Source: Paracoccaceae bacterium
GTDB taxonomy: Bacteria > Pseudomonadota > Alphaproteobacteria > Rhodobacterales > Rhodobacteraceae
Reading direction: 5' to 3'
DNA: 49,788 nt
Assembly: GCA_022763485.1 (NCBI GenBank)
Contig: JALEGX010000003.1
Location: 1-49,788, forward strand
Shown: positions 7,166-17,338 of the stretch, piece after piece
Position numbering within the stretch: position 1 is the first letter of the stretch
Layout of the letters: each line of letters opens with the position of its first letter
Notes under the pieces: model-generated
Told to the model about the DNA's origin: nothing
Databases searched by the model: none
The model's input: only the letters and a program-made list of their open reading frames with translations
Program-made: the position numbers and the translations under genes

Positions 7166-8833
7166 TCAGCGCATACGGCTGATTACCACCGTCACTTCCG
7201 GCTTCTTGCCGATCTCGGACTGTGCCGACTGACGCGCGATCCGACGCAAGCCTTCCTCAAGCTTGTCATCATCTGCCAGCGTCTTCGGGTTCGCCCGCAT
7301 CAGGAACTGGTTCAGATCCTCTTCCAGAATCTCCACCAGCGCAGCGTTGGACGCCCCGGTTTCCGCGATGCCCTTCAGGTCGCACCACGGCTCGCCCAGA
7401 GGTTCGTCCTCTTCATCCAGGATGACCGTCACCACCACATGGCCGTTCAGCGCCATGCGGATCCGGTCCCGGACGACCCCGTCCAGCGCACCGATCTTGA
7501 TGCTGCCGTCCAGATAGGTGCGGCCGGTTTCCACGTATTCCGCAACCTTCGGGGCATCGCCGCTTAGGTCCATCATCATTCCATTGACCGCAACCGCACT
7601 GGCCCGCCCCTTGGCTTCGGCCACACGGGCATGGGCTCGCAGGTGGCGGTGTTCGCCATGCATCGGCACAACCATCTTCGGGTCGATCAGATCGTGCATA
7701 TGCTCCAGATCGGGCCGGTTGGCGTGGCCCGAGACATGATAGAGGCCAGAGCTGTCATCAACGACGTCCACGCCCTTTTCGCTGAACTGGTTGATGATGC
7801 GGATCACACCGCGCTCATTGCCCGGAATCGTCTTGGACGAGAAGAGGAACAGATCCCCCTCCTTGAGCTCAAGGCCGCGATATTTGCCGCGCGCCAGCTG
7901 GGCCGAGGCCGCGCGCCGTTCGCCCTGTGATCCGGTCACGATCAGCATCAGATGCTCACGCGGGACGTCCTGCGCCTCGTCCGGGCCGATGACCGGCGGG
8001 AAGTCACGCAGAACACCGGTTTCGATGGAGGCTTCGATCATCCGACGCATCGCACGTCCCAGCAGCACAACCGACCGGCCGGCGCGCTGACCGGCTTCGG
8101 CCAGCGTTTTGACCCGCGCCACGTTGGAGGCAAAGGTCGTGGCCACGACCATGCCCTCTGCTTCGGACACAAGGCGGGTGATCTCCGGTCCTACCTCGGA
8201 TTCCGAACGGCCCGCATGGCGCGAGAATACATTGGTGGAATCACAGATGAGCGCCTGAACCCCCGGTTTGGCAATCTCACGCCACATATCGGGATCAAAG
8301 GGTTCGCCCACCACCGGGTTGGCATCCACCTTGAAGTCGCCCGAATGCACGACGCGCCCCGCAGGCGTATCAATGACCAGACCCGCGCTTTCCGGGATCG
8401 AGTGAGAGATCGGCGCAAAGCCCACGCGGAATGGCCCGGCTTCGATGGTTTCAGGCCAGGCCGACGCCGTGCGCACGGTTTCCTCGGAATAACCTTTTTC
8501 GTCCATCTTGCGGCGCGCGATATTCGCGGTGAAGGCCCGAGCATAGATCGGCGCGCCCAGCTTTTCATACATATGCGCAACGGCGCCCACGTGGTCTTCG
8601 TGGGCGTGGGTGACAAAAATCGCCTCCAGCCGGTCGGCACGGTCCTGCAGCCAGGTCATATCCGGGAAGATCAGGTCCACGCCGGGGGTGGTGTCCATAT
8701 CGGGGAAGGCAACCCCCAAATCGACCAGGATCAAGCGTTCCTGATCCGGTTTGCCATAGCCGTAGACATAGGCGTTCATGCCGATTTCACCTGCCCCGCC
8801 CAGGGGGAGATAGATCAGTCTGGCGTCGCTCAT
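7166..8833 (-). CDS. rnj: Ribonuclease J
   Basis: A metallo-beta-lactamase/beta-CASP ribonuclease with 5'-to-3' exo- and endonuclease activity in mRNA decay and RNA maturation, 555 residues, as usual. The zinc-binding HAHEDH motif is at 76-81. The N terminus IYLPLGGAGEIGMN and the downstream elements PISHSIPES, HSGDFK and HVSGHANRPDL are family hallmarks. The C-terminal domain ends in VTVVISRMR. The gene starts 2 bp after the coaX stop, forming a birA-coaX-rnj group. A downstream T-rich terminator is not evident; three stem-loops follow. Confidence 0.95.
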   Translation of the reverse strand: MSDARLIYLPLGGAGEIGMNAYVYGYGKPDQERLILVDLGVAFPDMDTTPGVDLIFPDMTWLQDRADRLEAIFVTHAHEDHVGAVAHMYEKLGAPIYARAFTANIARRKMDEKGYSEETVRTASAWPETIEAGPFRVGFAPISHSIPESAGLVIDTPAGRVVHSGDFKVDANPVVGEPFDPDMWREIAKPGVQALICDSTNVFSRHAGRSESEVGPEITRLVSEAEGMVVATTFASNVARVKTLAEAGQRAGRSVVLLGRAMRRMIEASIETGVLRDFPPVIGPDEAQDVPREHLMLIVTGSQGERRAASAQLARGKYRGLELKEGDLFLFSSKTIPGNERGVIRIINQFSEKGVDVVDDSSGLYHVSGHANRPDLEHMHDLIDPKMVVPMHGEHRHLRAHARVAEAKGRASAVAVNGMMMDLSGDAPKVAEYVETGRTYLDGSIKIGALDGVVRDRIRMALNGHVVVTVILDEEDEPLGEPWCDLKGIAETGASNAALVEILEEDLNQFLMRANPKTLADDDKLEEGLRRIARQSAQSEIGKKPEVTVVISRMR

Positions 8834-8835
8834 CC

Positions 8836-9612
8836 TCAGTTTCCGTTCTCTTTATTGTACTGATGGATGATGCGCAGACCCTGCATGGTCAAATCATCCT
8901 CGAAGGCGTCGAACAGATCCGCCGCCTGTTGAAACAAGGGGGCCAACCCCCCGGTTGAGATCACCTTCATCGGCACCTCACGTTCAGCCCGGATCCGCTC
9001 GCAGAGCTCGCGCACAAGCCCCACATAGCCCCAGAACACACCTGATTGCATACATGCAACCGTATTGGTGCCAATCACCTTCTGCGGCTTGGAAATATCC
9101 ACATGCGGCAGCGCTGCTGCGGCCTGGTGCAGCGCCTCAAGGCTGAGGTTCACGCCGGGCGCGATAACGCCCCCAACATAGGCCCCGTCCGAGGCCACCA
9201 CATCAAAGGTGGTGGCGGTGCCGAAATCCACCATAATCAGGTTACCGCCATAAGCCGCAAACCCTGCCACGGTGTTCACCAAACGGTCCGGCCCGACCGC
9301 GGTTCCCTGGTCCACCCGGACATCACAGGGCAGCAGGCAATCGGGTTTGCCCACCACATAAGGGCGCGTGTTGAAATAGCGATCAGCCAGAACCCGCAGG
9401 TTGAACACCACGCGCGGCACCGTGGACGAGATGATCATGTCGGTGATGTCGGCTTCGATCCCCTGCAGGCGCATCAGCGTGTTCAGCCAGACATAATACT
9501 GGTCCGCCGTGCGCTGCCAATCGGTGGCGGTGCGCCAGGTCCCGATGAAATTTTCCCCGTCCCAAATGGAAAACACCGTATTCGTGTTGCCACAATCGAC
9601 CGCTAAAAGCAT
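8836..9612 (-). CDS. coaX: Type III pantothenate kinase
   Basis: Catalyses the first step of coenzyme A synthesis, ATP-dependent phosphorylation of pantothenate. The protein has 258 residues, the usual CoaX length. The N-terminal phosphate-binding motif DCGNTNTVFSIW starts at residue 6, followed by GPDRLVNTVAG and DFGTATTFD (the second phosphate/adenosine motifs) and GGVIAPGVNLS. It sits 18 bp after birA and 2 bp before rnj. The shared operon suggests common transcription of cofactor genes and rnj rather than a shared pathway. Confidence 0.95.
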   Translation of the reverse strand: MLLAVDCGNTNTVFSIWDGENFIGTWRTATDWQRTADQYYVWLNTLMRLQGIEADITDMIISSTVPRVVFNLRVLADRYFNTRPYVVGKPDCLLPCDVRVDQGTAVGPDRLVNTVAGFAAYGGNLIMVDFGTATTFDVVASDGAYVGGVIAPGVNLSLEALHQAAAALPHVDISKPQKVIGTNTVACMQSGVFWGYVGLVRELCERIRAEREVPMKVISTGGLAPLFQQAADLFDAFEDDLTMQGLRIIHQYNKENGN

Positions 9613-9630
9613 GGAGATCGGCCCTTTCGT

Positions 9631-10377
9631 TCAGAAAAATACGTCCGCCGCAGGAATGCTGACACGGCCCTTGGCGGTGTTTAGGACAAGGTTGCCCTGC
9701 GCGTCCACGGTCTCGAACGTTCCAACCGTTTCCGACGTTGCGGTGCGAGCGGTAATCACCTCACCCAGCTTCGCCGCGCGGGCCAGCCAGGCGGTGCGGA
9801 TGGGTTCAAATCCGTAGGTGGTGAATTGAGCCTCATAGCGCGCGTAGGCTTCGGCAAGCGCCTCAAGAAACTCCTCGGGCGTAACCAGTGCGCCGGTTTC
9901 GGGCAACAGTGCCACGGGCCAGACCGATCCCGGCTCCAGCCAGTCGGCGTTGGGCGTGTTTCGCAGGTTGACACCGACGCCGATAGACAAATGGGTGACA
10001 TCGCCCCCCTTGCCCATGCTTTCCAGCAGAATCCCCGCCAGCTTGCCACCGTTCAGCAGCACGTCATTGGGCCACTTCAGGGACAGGCCTTCGCTGCGGC
10101 CCGACACCGCGACGCAGGCGTCGTAGAGCGCAAGTGCGGTCACAAAGCTGCGCAAGGCGGCCTGATCCGGCGCACCTTCGGGACGCAGGACCAGGGTGGC
10201 CGCGAAATTTCCTTCGGGGTCTTTCCAATCCCGCCCGCGCCGACCGCGCCCCTTGGTCTGCCGCAAGGCCAGGATCCATTCCGGGCCGGACAGTTCGGGC
10301 GCGATCCGCTTTGCTTCGTCCAGGGTGCTGTCGACTTCGTCCAACACCCGTTTGCCATATCCCTGCGGCCAGCTCAT
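9631..10377 (-). CDS. birA: Biotin--[acetyl-CoA-carboxylase] ligase (monofunctional)
   Basis: Attaches biotin to carboxylase carrier domains; the methylcrotonyl-CoA carboxylase alpha subunit encoded at 30242 would be one substrate. The 248-residue protein begins directly with the catalytic domain, so it lacks the N-terminal DNA-binding domain of E. coli BirA. The biotinyl-AMP loop KGRGRRGRDW is at 42-51 and KWPNDV at 101-106, with GKLAGILLE following. The start ATG lies 20 bp downstream of the nuo terminator on the same strand, so expression needs either read-through or a promoter I cannot clearly see in that short gap. Confidence 0.93.
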   Translation of the reverse strand: MSWPQGYGKRVLDEVDSTLDEAKRIAPELSGPEWILALRQTKGRGRRGRDWKDPEGNFAATLVLRPEGAPDQAALRSFVTALALYDACVAVSGRSEGLSLKWPNDVLLNGGKLAGILLESMGKGGDVTHLSIGVGVNLRNTPNADWLEPGSVWPVALLPETGALVTPEEFLEALAEAYARYEAQFTTYGFEPIRTAWLARAAKLGEVITARTATSETVGTFETVDAQGNLVLNTAKGRVSIPAADVFF

Positions 10378-10396
10378 ACCTTGATCCTCCTACGGC

Positions 10397-10424
10397 AAAA
10401 GGCCCGATCCAATGACCGGGCCTT
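10397..10424 (-). terminator. Rho-independent terminator of the nuo operon
   Basis: Read on the minus strand, AAGGCCCG (10424-10417) pairs with CGGGCCTT (10406-10399) over 8 bp with a 10-nt loop, and the T-run continues to 10397. It is 22 bp after the nuoN stop and immediately before birA, separating the two groups. Confidence 0.75.
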
Positions 10425-10446
10425 GCCAAATTTCATGTAAAACGGA

Positions 10447-11886
10447 TCAGTTGACAAGCGTCGCTGCTGCGGCTGCTGCCGCGCCTTCGACACCGAACAT
10501 GTTCACGATCCCCAGCACCATCACAGCAGCGGACGCCATCAGGAAGCCCCAGAGGACCGGCGAGCTGTTGCTTTCAAGCTCTTCGCCCTCTTCGCCGAAG
10601 TACATGTAGTAAACGATGCGCAGGTAGTAGAAGGCCCCGATCACCGATGCGATCACACCGGCCACTGCCAGCCATGCCAGACCCGCGTCATAGGCGGCGC
10701 GCAGCACATAGAACTTGCCGAAGAAGCCCAGCATCGGCGGCACACCAGCCAACGAGAAGAGCAGGATCAGCATCGCCAGCGCCTTGGCCGGTTCACGCTT
10801 GGCATAGGAGTTCAGCGCGGTGATGTCGGTCACCGGCTTGCCGTCCTTTTCCAGCATCAGGATGAAGGCAAAGGTGCCGACGTTCATGGTGACGTAGATC
10901 GCCATGTAGACCAGCAGAGCCTGCACACCGAACTGCGTGCCCGCAGCCAGGCCCATCAGCGCGTAACCCATGTGGGCGATGGACGAAAACGCCATCAGTC
11001 GCTTGATGTCGCGCTGGCCGATTGCCGCCACGGCCCCCAGGAACATCGACAGCAGCGACAGCAGAGCGATCACCTGGCTCCAGTCCGCTACGGCCAGGCC
11101 GAAGGCATCGTGCATCACGCGGGCGAACAAACCCATCGCCGCCATCTTGGGCGCGGTTGCAAAGAAAGCGGTGACCGGAGTGGGCGAACCCTCGTAGACG
11201 TCCGGCGTCCACATGTGGAACGGCACGGCGGACACCTTGAAGGCCAGGCCGGAGATCAGGAAGATCAGGCCGAACAGCAGACCCAGGGTCACATGACCAT
11301 GCTGCGCGGTTTCGATGATGCCCGAGAAGAGCGTGGTACCGGCATAGCCATAAACCAGCGAGGCACCATAGAGCAGCAGACCCGAGCTGAGCGCGCCCAG
11401 CACGAAGTACTTCAGGCCGGCTTCGGTGGATTTCACACTATCACGGCGCAGCGAGGCAACCACGTAAAGCGCCAGCGATTGCAGTTCCAGACCCATGTAG
11501 AGCGCCATCAGGTCACCGGCGGAGACCATCATCATCATGCCGACAGCGGCCAGCGCCACCAGCAGCGGATATTCGAAGCGCAGCAGGTCGCGGCGCGCCA
11601 TGTAGTCCTGGCTCATCACCAGCACCGCAGCGGCGCTCAGCAGGATGGTCACCTTGGCGAAGCGGGCAAAGCCGTCATCAACGAACATGCCGTTGAAGGC
11701 GACATTGGTGCCCTGCCCGGTCGTGGCAATCCAGATTGCCAACACGGCCATCAGGCCACCGGTGGCCCAGACCAGCGGAACGCCCAGCTTGTCCTTGCCG
11801 GTATAGACCGCCGCCAGCAGCGCGAACATCGCGAACAGCGCCAGGACGATCTCGGGCAGGATTACGGATAGATCAGCTTGGATCAT
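10447..11886 (-). CDS. nuoN: NADH-quinone oxidoreductase subunit N
   Basis: A membrane-arm, antiporter-like subunit of complex I, thought to move protons. It has 479 residues and about 14 hydrophobic helices throughout. Family features include [31 protein letters not shown] and the quinol-channel segment [17 protein letters not shown] with downstream [16 protein letters not shown]. The C terminus carries a short alanine run ([11 protein letters not shown]). It is the last nuo gene, 14 bp after nuoM, and is followed by the operon terminator. Confidence 0.97.
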   Translation of the reverse strand: MIQADLSVILPEIVLALFAMFALLAAVYTGKDKLGVPLVWATGGLMAVLAIWIATTGQGTNVAFNGMFVDDGFARFAKVTILLSAAAVLVMSQDYMARRDLLRFEYPLLVALAAVGMMMMVSAGDLMALYMGLELQSLALYVVASLRRDSVKSTEAGLKYFVLGALSSGLLLYGASLVYGYAGTTLFSGIIETAQHGHVTLGLLFGLIFLISGLAFKVSAVPFHMWTPDVYEGSPTPVTAFFATAPKMAAMGLFARVMHDAFGLAVADWSQVIALLSLLSMFLGAVAAIGQRDIKRLMAFSSIAHMGYALMGLAAGTQFGVQALLVYMAIYVTMNVGTFAFILMLEKDGKPVTDITALNSYAKREPAKALAMLILLFSLAGVPPMLGFFGKFYVLRAAYDAGLAWLAVAGVIASVIGAFYYLRIVYYMYFGEEGEELESNSSPVLWGFLMASAAVMVLGIVNMFGVEGAAAAAAATLVN

Positions 11887-11900
11887 GTCTTCCAGGCTCC

Positions 11901-13451
11901 TTAATGCGACGCGGCCATCTTGGGCGCAGCATAGTCACCTGCTGCGGCCAGAGAGGCGTCAAAGTTCGAAATCAGCGCTTCGGTCGACGGGCCGATGATA
12001 TCGGTGACCAGCGCCGGGTACACACCCAGCAGCAGGGTCATCACCACCAGCGGCGCAAAGATCAGACGCTCGCGCGAGTTCATGTCGGTGATCGCCTTCA
12101 GGCTCTCTTTGATCAGATCGCCAAAGACCACCCGGCGGTAAAGCCACAGCGCGTAACCGGCCGAGAAGATCACACCGGTTGCCGCCACTGCCGCCACCCA
12201 GGTGTTGACCTGGAACACGCCCATCAGCGTCAGGAATTCGCCCACGAAGCCGGAGGTGCCCGGCAGGCCGACGTTGCCCATGGTGAAGAACATGAAGACC
12301 AGCGCATAAGCAGGCATCCGGATCACCAGACCGCCATAGGCGTCGATGTCACGGGTGTGCATCCGGTCATAGATCACGCCCACACAGAGGAAGAGCGCCG
12401 CAGAGATGAAGCCGTGGCTGAGCATCTGGAAGATGGCGCCGTCGATGCCCTGCTGGTTGGCTGCAAAGATGCCCATGGTGACAAACCCCATGTGCGCGAC
12501 CGACGAATAGGCAATCAGCTTCTTCATGTCTTCCTGCACCATCGCCACCAGCGAGGTGTAAACGATGGCGATGGCCGACATCCACAGGATCAGATCCGCC
12601 ATGACCTCTGCCCCGACCGGGAACATCGGCAGGCTGAAGCGCAGGAAGCCGTAGCCGCCCATCTTCAGCAGGATCGCCGCCAGCACAACCGAACCCGCGG
12701 TCGGTGCCTGAACGTGCGCGTCCGGCAGCCAGGTGTGCACCGGCCACATCGGCATCTTCACCGCGAAAGAGGCGAAGAAGGCCAGGAACAGCAGCGTCTG
12801 CATGCCACCCAGGATGTGGATGCCCAGGATCGAGAAGCTTTCCGAAGCAAACTGGTGCGTCAGCAGGGTTTCGATGTCGGTGGTGCCTGCATCGGCAAAC
12901 ATCGCAACCATCGCCACCAGCATCAGGACCGAGCCCAGGAAGGTATAGAGGAAGAACTTGAAGCTGGCATAGATGCGGTTCGCACCGCCCCAGATGCCGA
13001 TGATCAGGAACATCGGGATCAGGCCCGCTTCGAAGAACAGGTAGAACAGCACCAGATCCAGCGCCATGAAGACGCCCAGCATCAGGGTCTCCAGCAGCAG
13101 GAAGGCGATCATGTATTCCTTGACGCGCGTCTTCACATCCCAGCTGGCCAGAATGGTCAGCGGCATGATGAAGGTGGTCAGCATCACGAACAGCACCGAG
13201 ATGCCGTCAACGCCCATCTTGTATTTCAGGCCCAGCAGCCATTCCCGCTCTTCCACCATCTGGAAGCCGGTATTGTTGGGATCGAACCCGGTATAGATGC
13301 CGATGGACACCAGGAAGGTGATCGTGGTGGCAAACAGGGCCGCCCATTTGGCATTGCGTTGCGCCGCCTCATCCTCGCCGCGCAGGAACAGCGCGAGGAT
13401 CACCGCGGCCAGGGCCGGGATGAAGGTGACGATAGAAAGGAGATTGTCCAT
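11901..13451 (-). CDS. nuoM: NADH-quinone oxidoreductase subunit M
   Basis: The second antiporter-like proton channel subunit of the complex I membrane arm, 516 residues, polytopic. Diagnostic segments include [37 protein letters not shown] and [18 protein letters not shown], which carry the conserved lysine and histidine residues of the channel. The start ATG at 13451 overlaps the nuoL stop by one base (TGATG), indicating translational coupling. Confidence 0.97.
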   Translation of the reverse strand: MDNLLSIVTFIPALAAVILALFLRGEDEAAQRNAKWAALFATTITFLVSIGIYTGFDPNNTGFQMVEEREWLLGLKYKMGVDGISVLFVMLTTFIMPLTILASWDVKTRVKEYMIAFLLLETLMLGVFMALDLVLFYLFFEAGLIPMFLIIGIWGGANRIYASFKFFLYTFLGSVLMLVAMVAMFADAGTTDIETLLTHQFASESFSILGIHILGGMQTLLFLAFFASFAVKMPMWPVHTWLPDAHVQAPTAGSVVLAAILLKMGGYGFLRFSLPMFPVGAEVMADLILWMSAIAIVYTSLVAMVQEDMKKLIAYSSVAHMGFVTMGIFAANQQGIDGAIFQMLSHGFISAALFLCVGVIYDRMHTRDIDAYGGLVIRMPAYALVFMFFTMGNVGLPGTSGFVGEFLTLMGVFQVNTWVAAVAATGVIFSAGYALWLYRRVVFGDLIKESLKAITDMNSRERLIFAPLVVMTLLLGVYPALVTDIIGPSTEALISNFDASLAAAGDYAAPKMAASH

Positions 13452-15508
13452 CAGTGCGCTCCTCCGCCGATCGACATCCAGGTAACCAGGGCGGCAATGC
13501 CCAGCACCATCCAGAAGGCATAAGTAAAGATGAAGCCAGACTGAGCCCGGCCAGCAAGGCGGGTGAAGAAGGGCACGATTCCCATCGCGACACCGTTCAG
13601 GAAGCCGTCGATGGTTTTGCCGTCACCGCGTTTCCACAGGAAACGACCCAGAGCAACAGCCGGTTTGACAAAGATCGCGTCATACAGCTCGTCGAAGTAC
13701 CATTTGTTCAGCAGGAACTGGTACAGCGGCTGGAAGTTCTCGGCCATGCGTTTGGGCATGGACGGGTTCCAGATGTAGAACCACAGCGCCATGATCAGGC
13801 CACCCAGCATCGCGATGAACGGAGACACCTTGACCCATTTCGGGGCATCATGGGCGTCATCCAGCACATGGTTGTCAGGAGCGATATACAGCGCGCCCTC
13901 ACCCGGCTTGCCCGCGAATTTGACCGCGTGGGCATCGCCCTTGTCGCCGCCACCGCCATGACTGTCAGCCGAGGCCTCGGCCACAGGGATGCCATAGAAC
14001 TTGGCAACGTTTTCGGTGTAGCCGAAGAACGATTTGTACCACAGCATACCCGAGAACACGGCCCCCAGCGCCAGGACGCCCAGCGGGATCAGCATGACCA
14101 TCGGGCTTTCATGCGCGTGGTCATGGGTGTGCTTGTCGCCGCGCGCTTCGCCATAGAAGGTCAGGAAGATCAGGCGCCAGCTGTAGAAGGACGTCATCGC
14201 CGCCGCAATGACCAGCATCCAGAAGCCATAGCTGGAGCCGCCGGCATAGGCGCTTTCGATGATCGCATCCTTGGACAGGAAGCCGGCAAAGCCGAAGGTG
14301 GTCAGCGGAATACCGACACCGGTGATGGCCAGCGTACCGATCATCATCGCCCAGAAGGTATAGGGGATCTTCTTCCGCAGGCCGCCATAGTTGCGCATGT
14401 CCTGTTCGTGATGCATCGCGTGGATCACCGAGCCGGCGCCCAGGAAGAGCATCGCCTTGAAGAAGGCGTGGGTGAACAGGTGGAACATGGCCGCCGAATA
14501 CATGCCGACGCCGGCCGCAACGAACATGTAGCCCAGCTGCGAACAGGTCGAATAGGCGATCACGCGCTTGATGTCGTTCTGAACCAGGCCGACAGTGGCG
14601 GCGAAGAAGGCAGTGGTCGCACCCAGCACGGTGATAAAGGCGGTCGCGTTTTCGGCATATTCCATCAGCGGCGACATGCGGCAGACCAGGAACACGCCCG
14701 CGGTCACCATGGTTGCCGCGTGGATCAGCGCCGAAACCGGGGTCGGGCCTTCCATCGCGTCCGGCAGCCAGGTGTGCAGGATCAGCTGTGCCGATTTGCC
14801 CATCGCGCCCACAAACAGCAGGAAGGCGATCAGGTCGGCCGCATTCCAGTCAGTCCACAGGAAGGTCACGACGGTCTCATCCAGCTGCGGGGTCGCGGCA
14901 AAGATGTCCGAGAAGTTGATGCTGTCGGTCAGCAGGAACAGGGCAAAGATCCCCAGCGCGAAACCGAAGTCCCCCACACGGTTGACGATGAAGGCTTTCA
15001 TCGCCGCCGCGTTGGCGGTCGGTTTGCGGTAGTAGAAGCCGATCAGCAGGTAGGAGGCAACGCCCACGCCTTCCCAGCCAAAGAACATCTGGACCAGGTT
15101 GTCGGAGGTCACCAGCATCAGCATGGCGAAGGTGAAGAACGACAGATACGCGAAGAAACGCGGCTTGTAGCTTTCGCCCGGGCGCCACTGCGGATCGTGA
15201 TCCATGTAGCCGAAGCTGTAGAGGTGCACCAGCGAGGACACGGTGGTGATCACGATCAGCATGATCGCGGTCAGACGGTCCAGGCGGAACTGCCACGCGG
15301 TCGACAGCGAACCGCTTTCGATCCAGCGCAGGATCTCGATGGTTTGGGTGTGCCCGTCAAAGGTCAGGAACACGATCCAGCTGAGCAGGGCCGACAGGAA
15401 CAGCAGACCGGTCGCGGTCCACATGGCGGCCTTTTCACCGATGAACTTCCAGCCGAACCCGCACAGCAGCGAGCCCACCAGAGGGGCAAAGAGGAGTGTG
15501 GTTTCCAT
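13451..15508 (-). CDS. nuoL: NADH-quinone oxidoreductase subunit L
   Basis: The distal antiporter-like subunit, which also bears the long lateral helix. It has 685 residues. The sequence shows [40 protein letters not shown] and [17 protein letters not shown] charged, hydrophilic loop rich in His, Asp and Gly (around residues 485-550, including [12 protein letters not shown]) precedes the C-terminal part, which ends [11 protein letters not shown]. It lies 7 bp after nuoK and overlaps nuoM by 1 nt. Confidence 0.97.
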   Translation of the reverse strand: METTLLFAPLVGSLLCGFGWKFIGEKAAMWTATGLLFLSALLSWIVFLTFDGHTQTIEILRWIESGSLSTAWQFRLDRLTAIMLIVITTVSSLVHLYSFGYMDHDPQWRPGESYKPRFFAYLSFFTFAMLMLVTSDNLVQMFFGWEGVGVASYLLIGFYYRKPTANAAAMKAFIVNRVGDFGFALGIFALFLLTDSINFSDIFAATPQLDETVVTFLWTDWNAADLIAFLLFVGAMGKSAQLILHTWLPDAMEGPTPVSALIHAATMVTAGVFLVCRMSPLMEYAENATAFITVLGATTAFFAATVGLVQNDIKRVIAYSTCSQLGYMFVAAGVGMYSAAMFHLFTHAFFKAMLFLGAGSVIHAMHHEQDMRNYGGLRKKIPYTFWAMMIGTLAITGVGIPLTTFGFAGFLSKDAIIESAYAGGSSYGFWMLVIAAAMTSFYSWRLIFLTFYGEARGDKHTHDHAHESPMVMLIPLGVLALGAVFSGMLWYKSFFGYTENVAKFYGIPVAEASADSHGGGGDKGDAHAVKFAGKPGEGALYIAPDNHVLDDAHDAPKWVKVSPFIAMLGGLIMALWFYIWNPSMPKRMAENFQPLYQFLLNKWYFDELYDAIFVKPAVALGRFLWKRGDGKTIDGFLNGVAMGIVPFFTRLAGRAQSGFIFTYAFWMVLGIAALVTWMSIGGGAH

Positions 15509-15515
15509 GATGTCC

Positions 15516-15821
15516 TTACCCCTTCATCACGTTGATGTCTTCGACCGCGATGGTGCCACGGTTGCGGAAGAAACAGACCAGGATGGCCAGACCGATGGCG
15601 GCTTCGGCGGCAGCAACGGTCAGAACGAAGAGCGTGAAGACCTGGCCCACCAGATCGCCCAGGAAGGACGAGAAGGCGACGAGGTTGATGTTCACCGCCA
15701 GCAGCATCAGTTCGATGCTCATCAGCAGGATGATCACGTTCTTGCGGTTCAGGAAGAGCCCGAAAATGCCGATGACGAACAGCGTCGCCGCGACGGTCAG
15801 ATAATGTTCAAGTCCAATCAT
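15516..15821 (-). CDS. nuoK: NADH-quinone oxidoreductase subunit K
   Basis: A small three-helix subunit of the complex I membrane arm (MrpC-like), 101 residues. It shows [19 protein letters not shown] and [15 protein letters not shown], which carry the two membrane glutamates of the family (the first in [10 protein letters not shown]). [14 protein letters not shown] follows. It starts 4 bp after the nuoJ stop codon. Confidence 0.97.
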   Translation of the reverse strand: MIGLEHYLTVAATLFVIGIFGLFLNRKNVIILLMSIELMLLAVNINLVAFSSFLGDLVGQVFTLFVLTVAAAEAAIGLAILVCFFRNRGTIAVEDINVMKG

Positions 15822-15825
15822 TGGA

Positions 15826-16428
15826 TCACAGCCCCTGCCCCGGTTTCACGTCCTTGAGCTCCATCGCCTTGGCCGGGTCGCGCATCATCTGGGCGACGAC
15901 GTCCTGACGCTTGACGTCCTGGCGATGGCGCAGGGTCAGCACGATGGCGCCGATCATGGCCACCAGCAGGATCAGGCCTGCCAGCTGGAACAGAAGGAAA
16001 TATTGGTCATAAATGATGAGGCCAAGCGCCTCGGTGTTGTGGCGATCGGCGGGCACCGGCTGAGCCAGATGCTCGGCCGCGCCATGGGCGCTTTCCCAGG
16101 CACCGAAGGCCATGACGAACTGCATCAGGATCACCAGACCGATGAGCAGCGCCAGCGGCATGTAGCGCGCCATCTCGGCCTTGAGTTCGGCAAAGTCCAC
16201 ATCCAGCATCATCACCACGAAGAGGAACAGCACCGCGACCGCCCCCACGTAGACGATGACCAGCAGCATGGCGACGAATTCCGCGCCCAGCAGGACAAAC
16301 AGCCCCGCTGCCGAAATGAAGCTCAGGATCAGCCAGAGCACCGAATGCACCGGCTGACGGCTGATCACAGTGAACAGCCCCCCGGTGATCGCGCTTATGG
16401 CGAAGAGGTAGAAGGCAAATACGCTCAT
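15826..16428 (-). CDS. nuoJ: NADH-quinone oxidoreductase subunit J
   Basis: A five-helix membrane-arm subunit, 200 residues from the ATG at 16428. It begins [18 protein letters not shown] and includes [18 protein letters not shown] and the mobile-helix region [20 protein letters not shown]. The same frame continues upstream to 16722, but that part is low-complexity antisense-type translation over another gene, so I reject it. The start overlaps the upstream CMD-like gene by 4 nt (ATGA). Confidence 0.96.
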   Translation of the reverse strand: MSVFAFYLFAISAITGGLFTVISRQPVHSVLWLILSFISAAGLFVLLGAEFVAMLLVIVYVGAVAVLFLFVVMMLDVDFAELKAEMARYMPLALLIGLVILMQFVMAFGAWESAHGAAEHLAQPVPADRHNTEALGLIIYDQYFLLFQLAGLILLVAMIGAIVLTLRHRQDVKRQDVVAQMMRDPAKAMELKDVKPGQGL

Positions 16429-16844
16429 GTCTCGTCGTCCCCTTTGTCGTCCAGGACCTGCTGCGCCAGTTCCAGCGCCCGGGTCATGGCCGGGATGCCG
16501 GCAAAGACCGACATCTGTCCGATCGTTTCCACGATCTCTTGTTTCTTCGCGCCGGCTTCCAGCGCGTGTTTCACGGTCTGGCGCACGGCCGTGTCGGCCT
16601 GCGCGCCCTGCATGGTCAGCCCCGCCAGTGTCAGCAGCAGCCGCGTCTTGGCATCCAGACCGTCCTTGTTGACGGTGTTGCCGAACATCATTTCCATGAC
16701 CTCTTTGGGCATGGTCGGCCACAGCGCCTCAAATCCCTTGAACGCATCCGTGGGCGAAAAGTTTTCCAGCGCCGGGTTCAGCGCCTTGGCCATATCGTGG
16801 GCCTGGGCCAGCATGGCCTCGAAGGGGTTCTTCGGATCGGTCAT
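16425..16844 (-). CDS. Carboxymuconolactone decarboxylase-like protein inside the nuo operon
   Basis: A 139-residue soluble helical protein. Residues about 45-125 follow the CMD/AhpD fold pattern: [18 protein letters not shown], then [20 protein letters not shown] and [10 protein letters not shown]. The redox CxxC of AhpD is absent, as is any cysteine, so peroxidase-type activity is unlikely. It overlaps nuoI and nuoJ by 4 nt on both sides, the tightest possible coupling. That implies co-synthesis with complex I subunits, but no role is established by the sequence; assembly or scaffold function is speculation. The N-terminal 40 residues precede the domain and are unassigned. Confidence 0.82.
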   Translation of the reverse strand: MTDPKNPFEAMLAQAHDMAKALNPALENFSPTDAFKGFEALWPTMPKEVMEMMFGNTVNKDGLDAKTRLLLTLAGLTMQGAQADTAVRQTVKHALEAGAKKQEIVETIGQMSVFAGIPAMTRALELAQQVLDDKGDDET

Positions 16845-17335
16845 CTGTACGGCGCGTCAATTTCCAGGTTGCGGGCGATCTCGGCTTCCCAGCGTTCCCC
16901 GTTGGCAAGCAATTTGTCCTTGTCATAGAACAGCTCTTCGCGGGTTTCGGTGGCGAACTCGAAGTTCGGACCTTCGACAATTGCATCCACCGGGCAGGCT
17001 TCCTGGCAGAAGCCGCAGTAGATGCATTTGGTCATGTCGATGTCATAGCGCGTGGTGCGGCGGCTGCCGTCTTCGCGGGGTTCCGCGTCGATGGTGATCG
17101 CCTGCGCCGGGCAGACCGCTTCGCACAGCTTACATGCGATGCAGCGCTCTTCGCCGTTGGGGTAGCGGCGCAGCGCGTGCTCGCCGCGGAAACGGGGCGA
17201 CAGCGGCCCCTTTTCATGCGGGTAGTTCACGGTCGCCTTGGGCGAGAAGAAATACTTCAGGCCCAGTTTCATGCCGACCCAGAAATCCTGCAGCAGGAAG
17301 TATTTGGCGGCGCGGGTGTAGTCGATGTTAGCCAT
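16841..17335 (-). CDS. nuoI: NADH-quinone oxidoreductase subunit I
   Basis: The ferredoxin-like subunit carrying clusters N6a and N6b, which pass electrons toward NuoB. It has 164 residues. Two 4Fe-4S motifs are visible: [12 protein letters not shown] and [12 protein letters not shown]. The N terminus contains the amphipathic membrane-associated segment ([18 protein letters not shown]), and [16 protein letters not shown] precedes the first cluster. It lies 3 bp after nuoH and overlaps the CMD-like gene by 4 nt. Confidence 0.97.
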   Translation of the reverse strand: MANIDYTRAAKYFLLQDFWVGMKLGLKYFFSPKATVNYPHEKGPLSPRFRGEHALRRYPNGEERCIACKLCEAVCPAQAITIDAEPREDGSRRTTRYDIDMTKCIYCGFCQEACPVDAIVEGPNFEFATETREELFYDKDKLLANGERWEAEIARNLEIDAPYR

Positions 17336-17338
17336 GGA

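Noticed and set aside
11736..13523. Long + strand frame opposite nuoM/nuoN (595 residues)
   Set aside because: It lies antisense to well-recognised nuo genes, and its translation is His/Gln/Arg-rich without domain features, as expected from a high-GC third-position shadow.
13454..15535. Long + strand frame opposite nuoL (693 residues)
   Set aside because: It is fully antisense to nuoL, with composition typical of shadow translation and no plausible start context.
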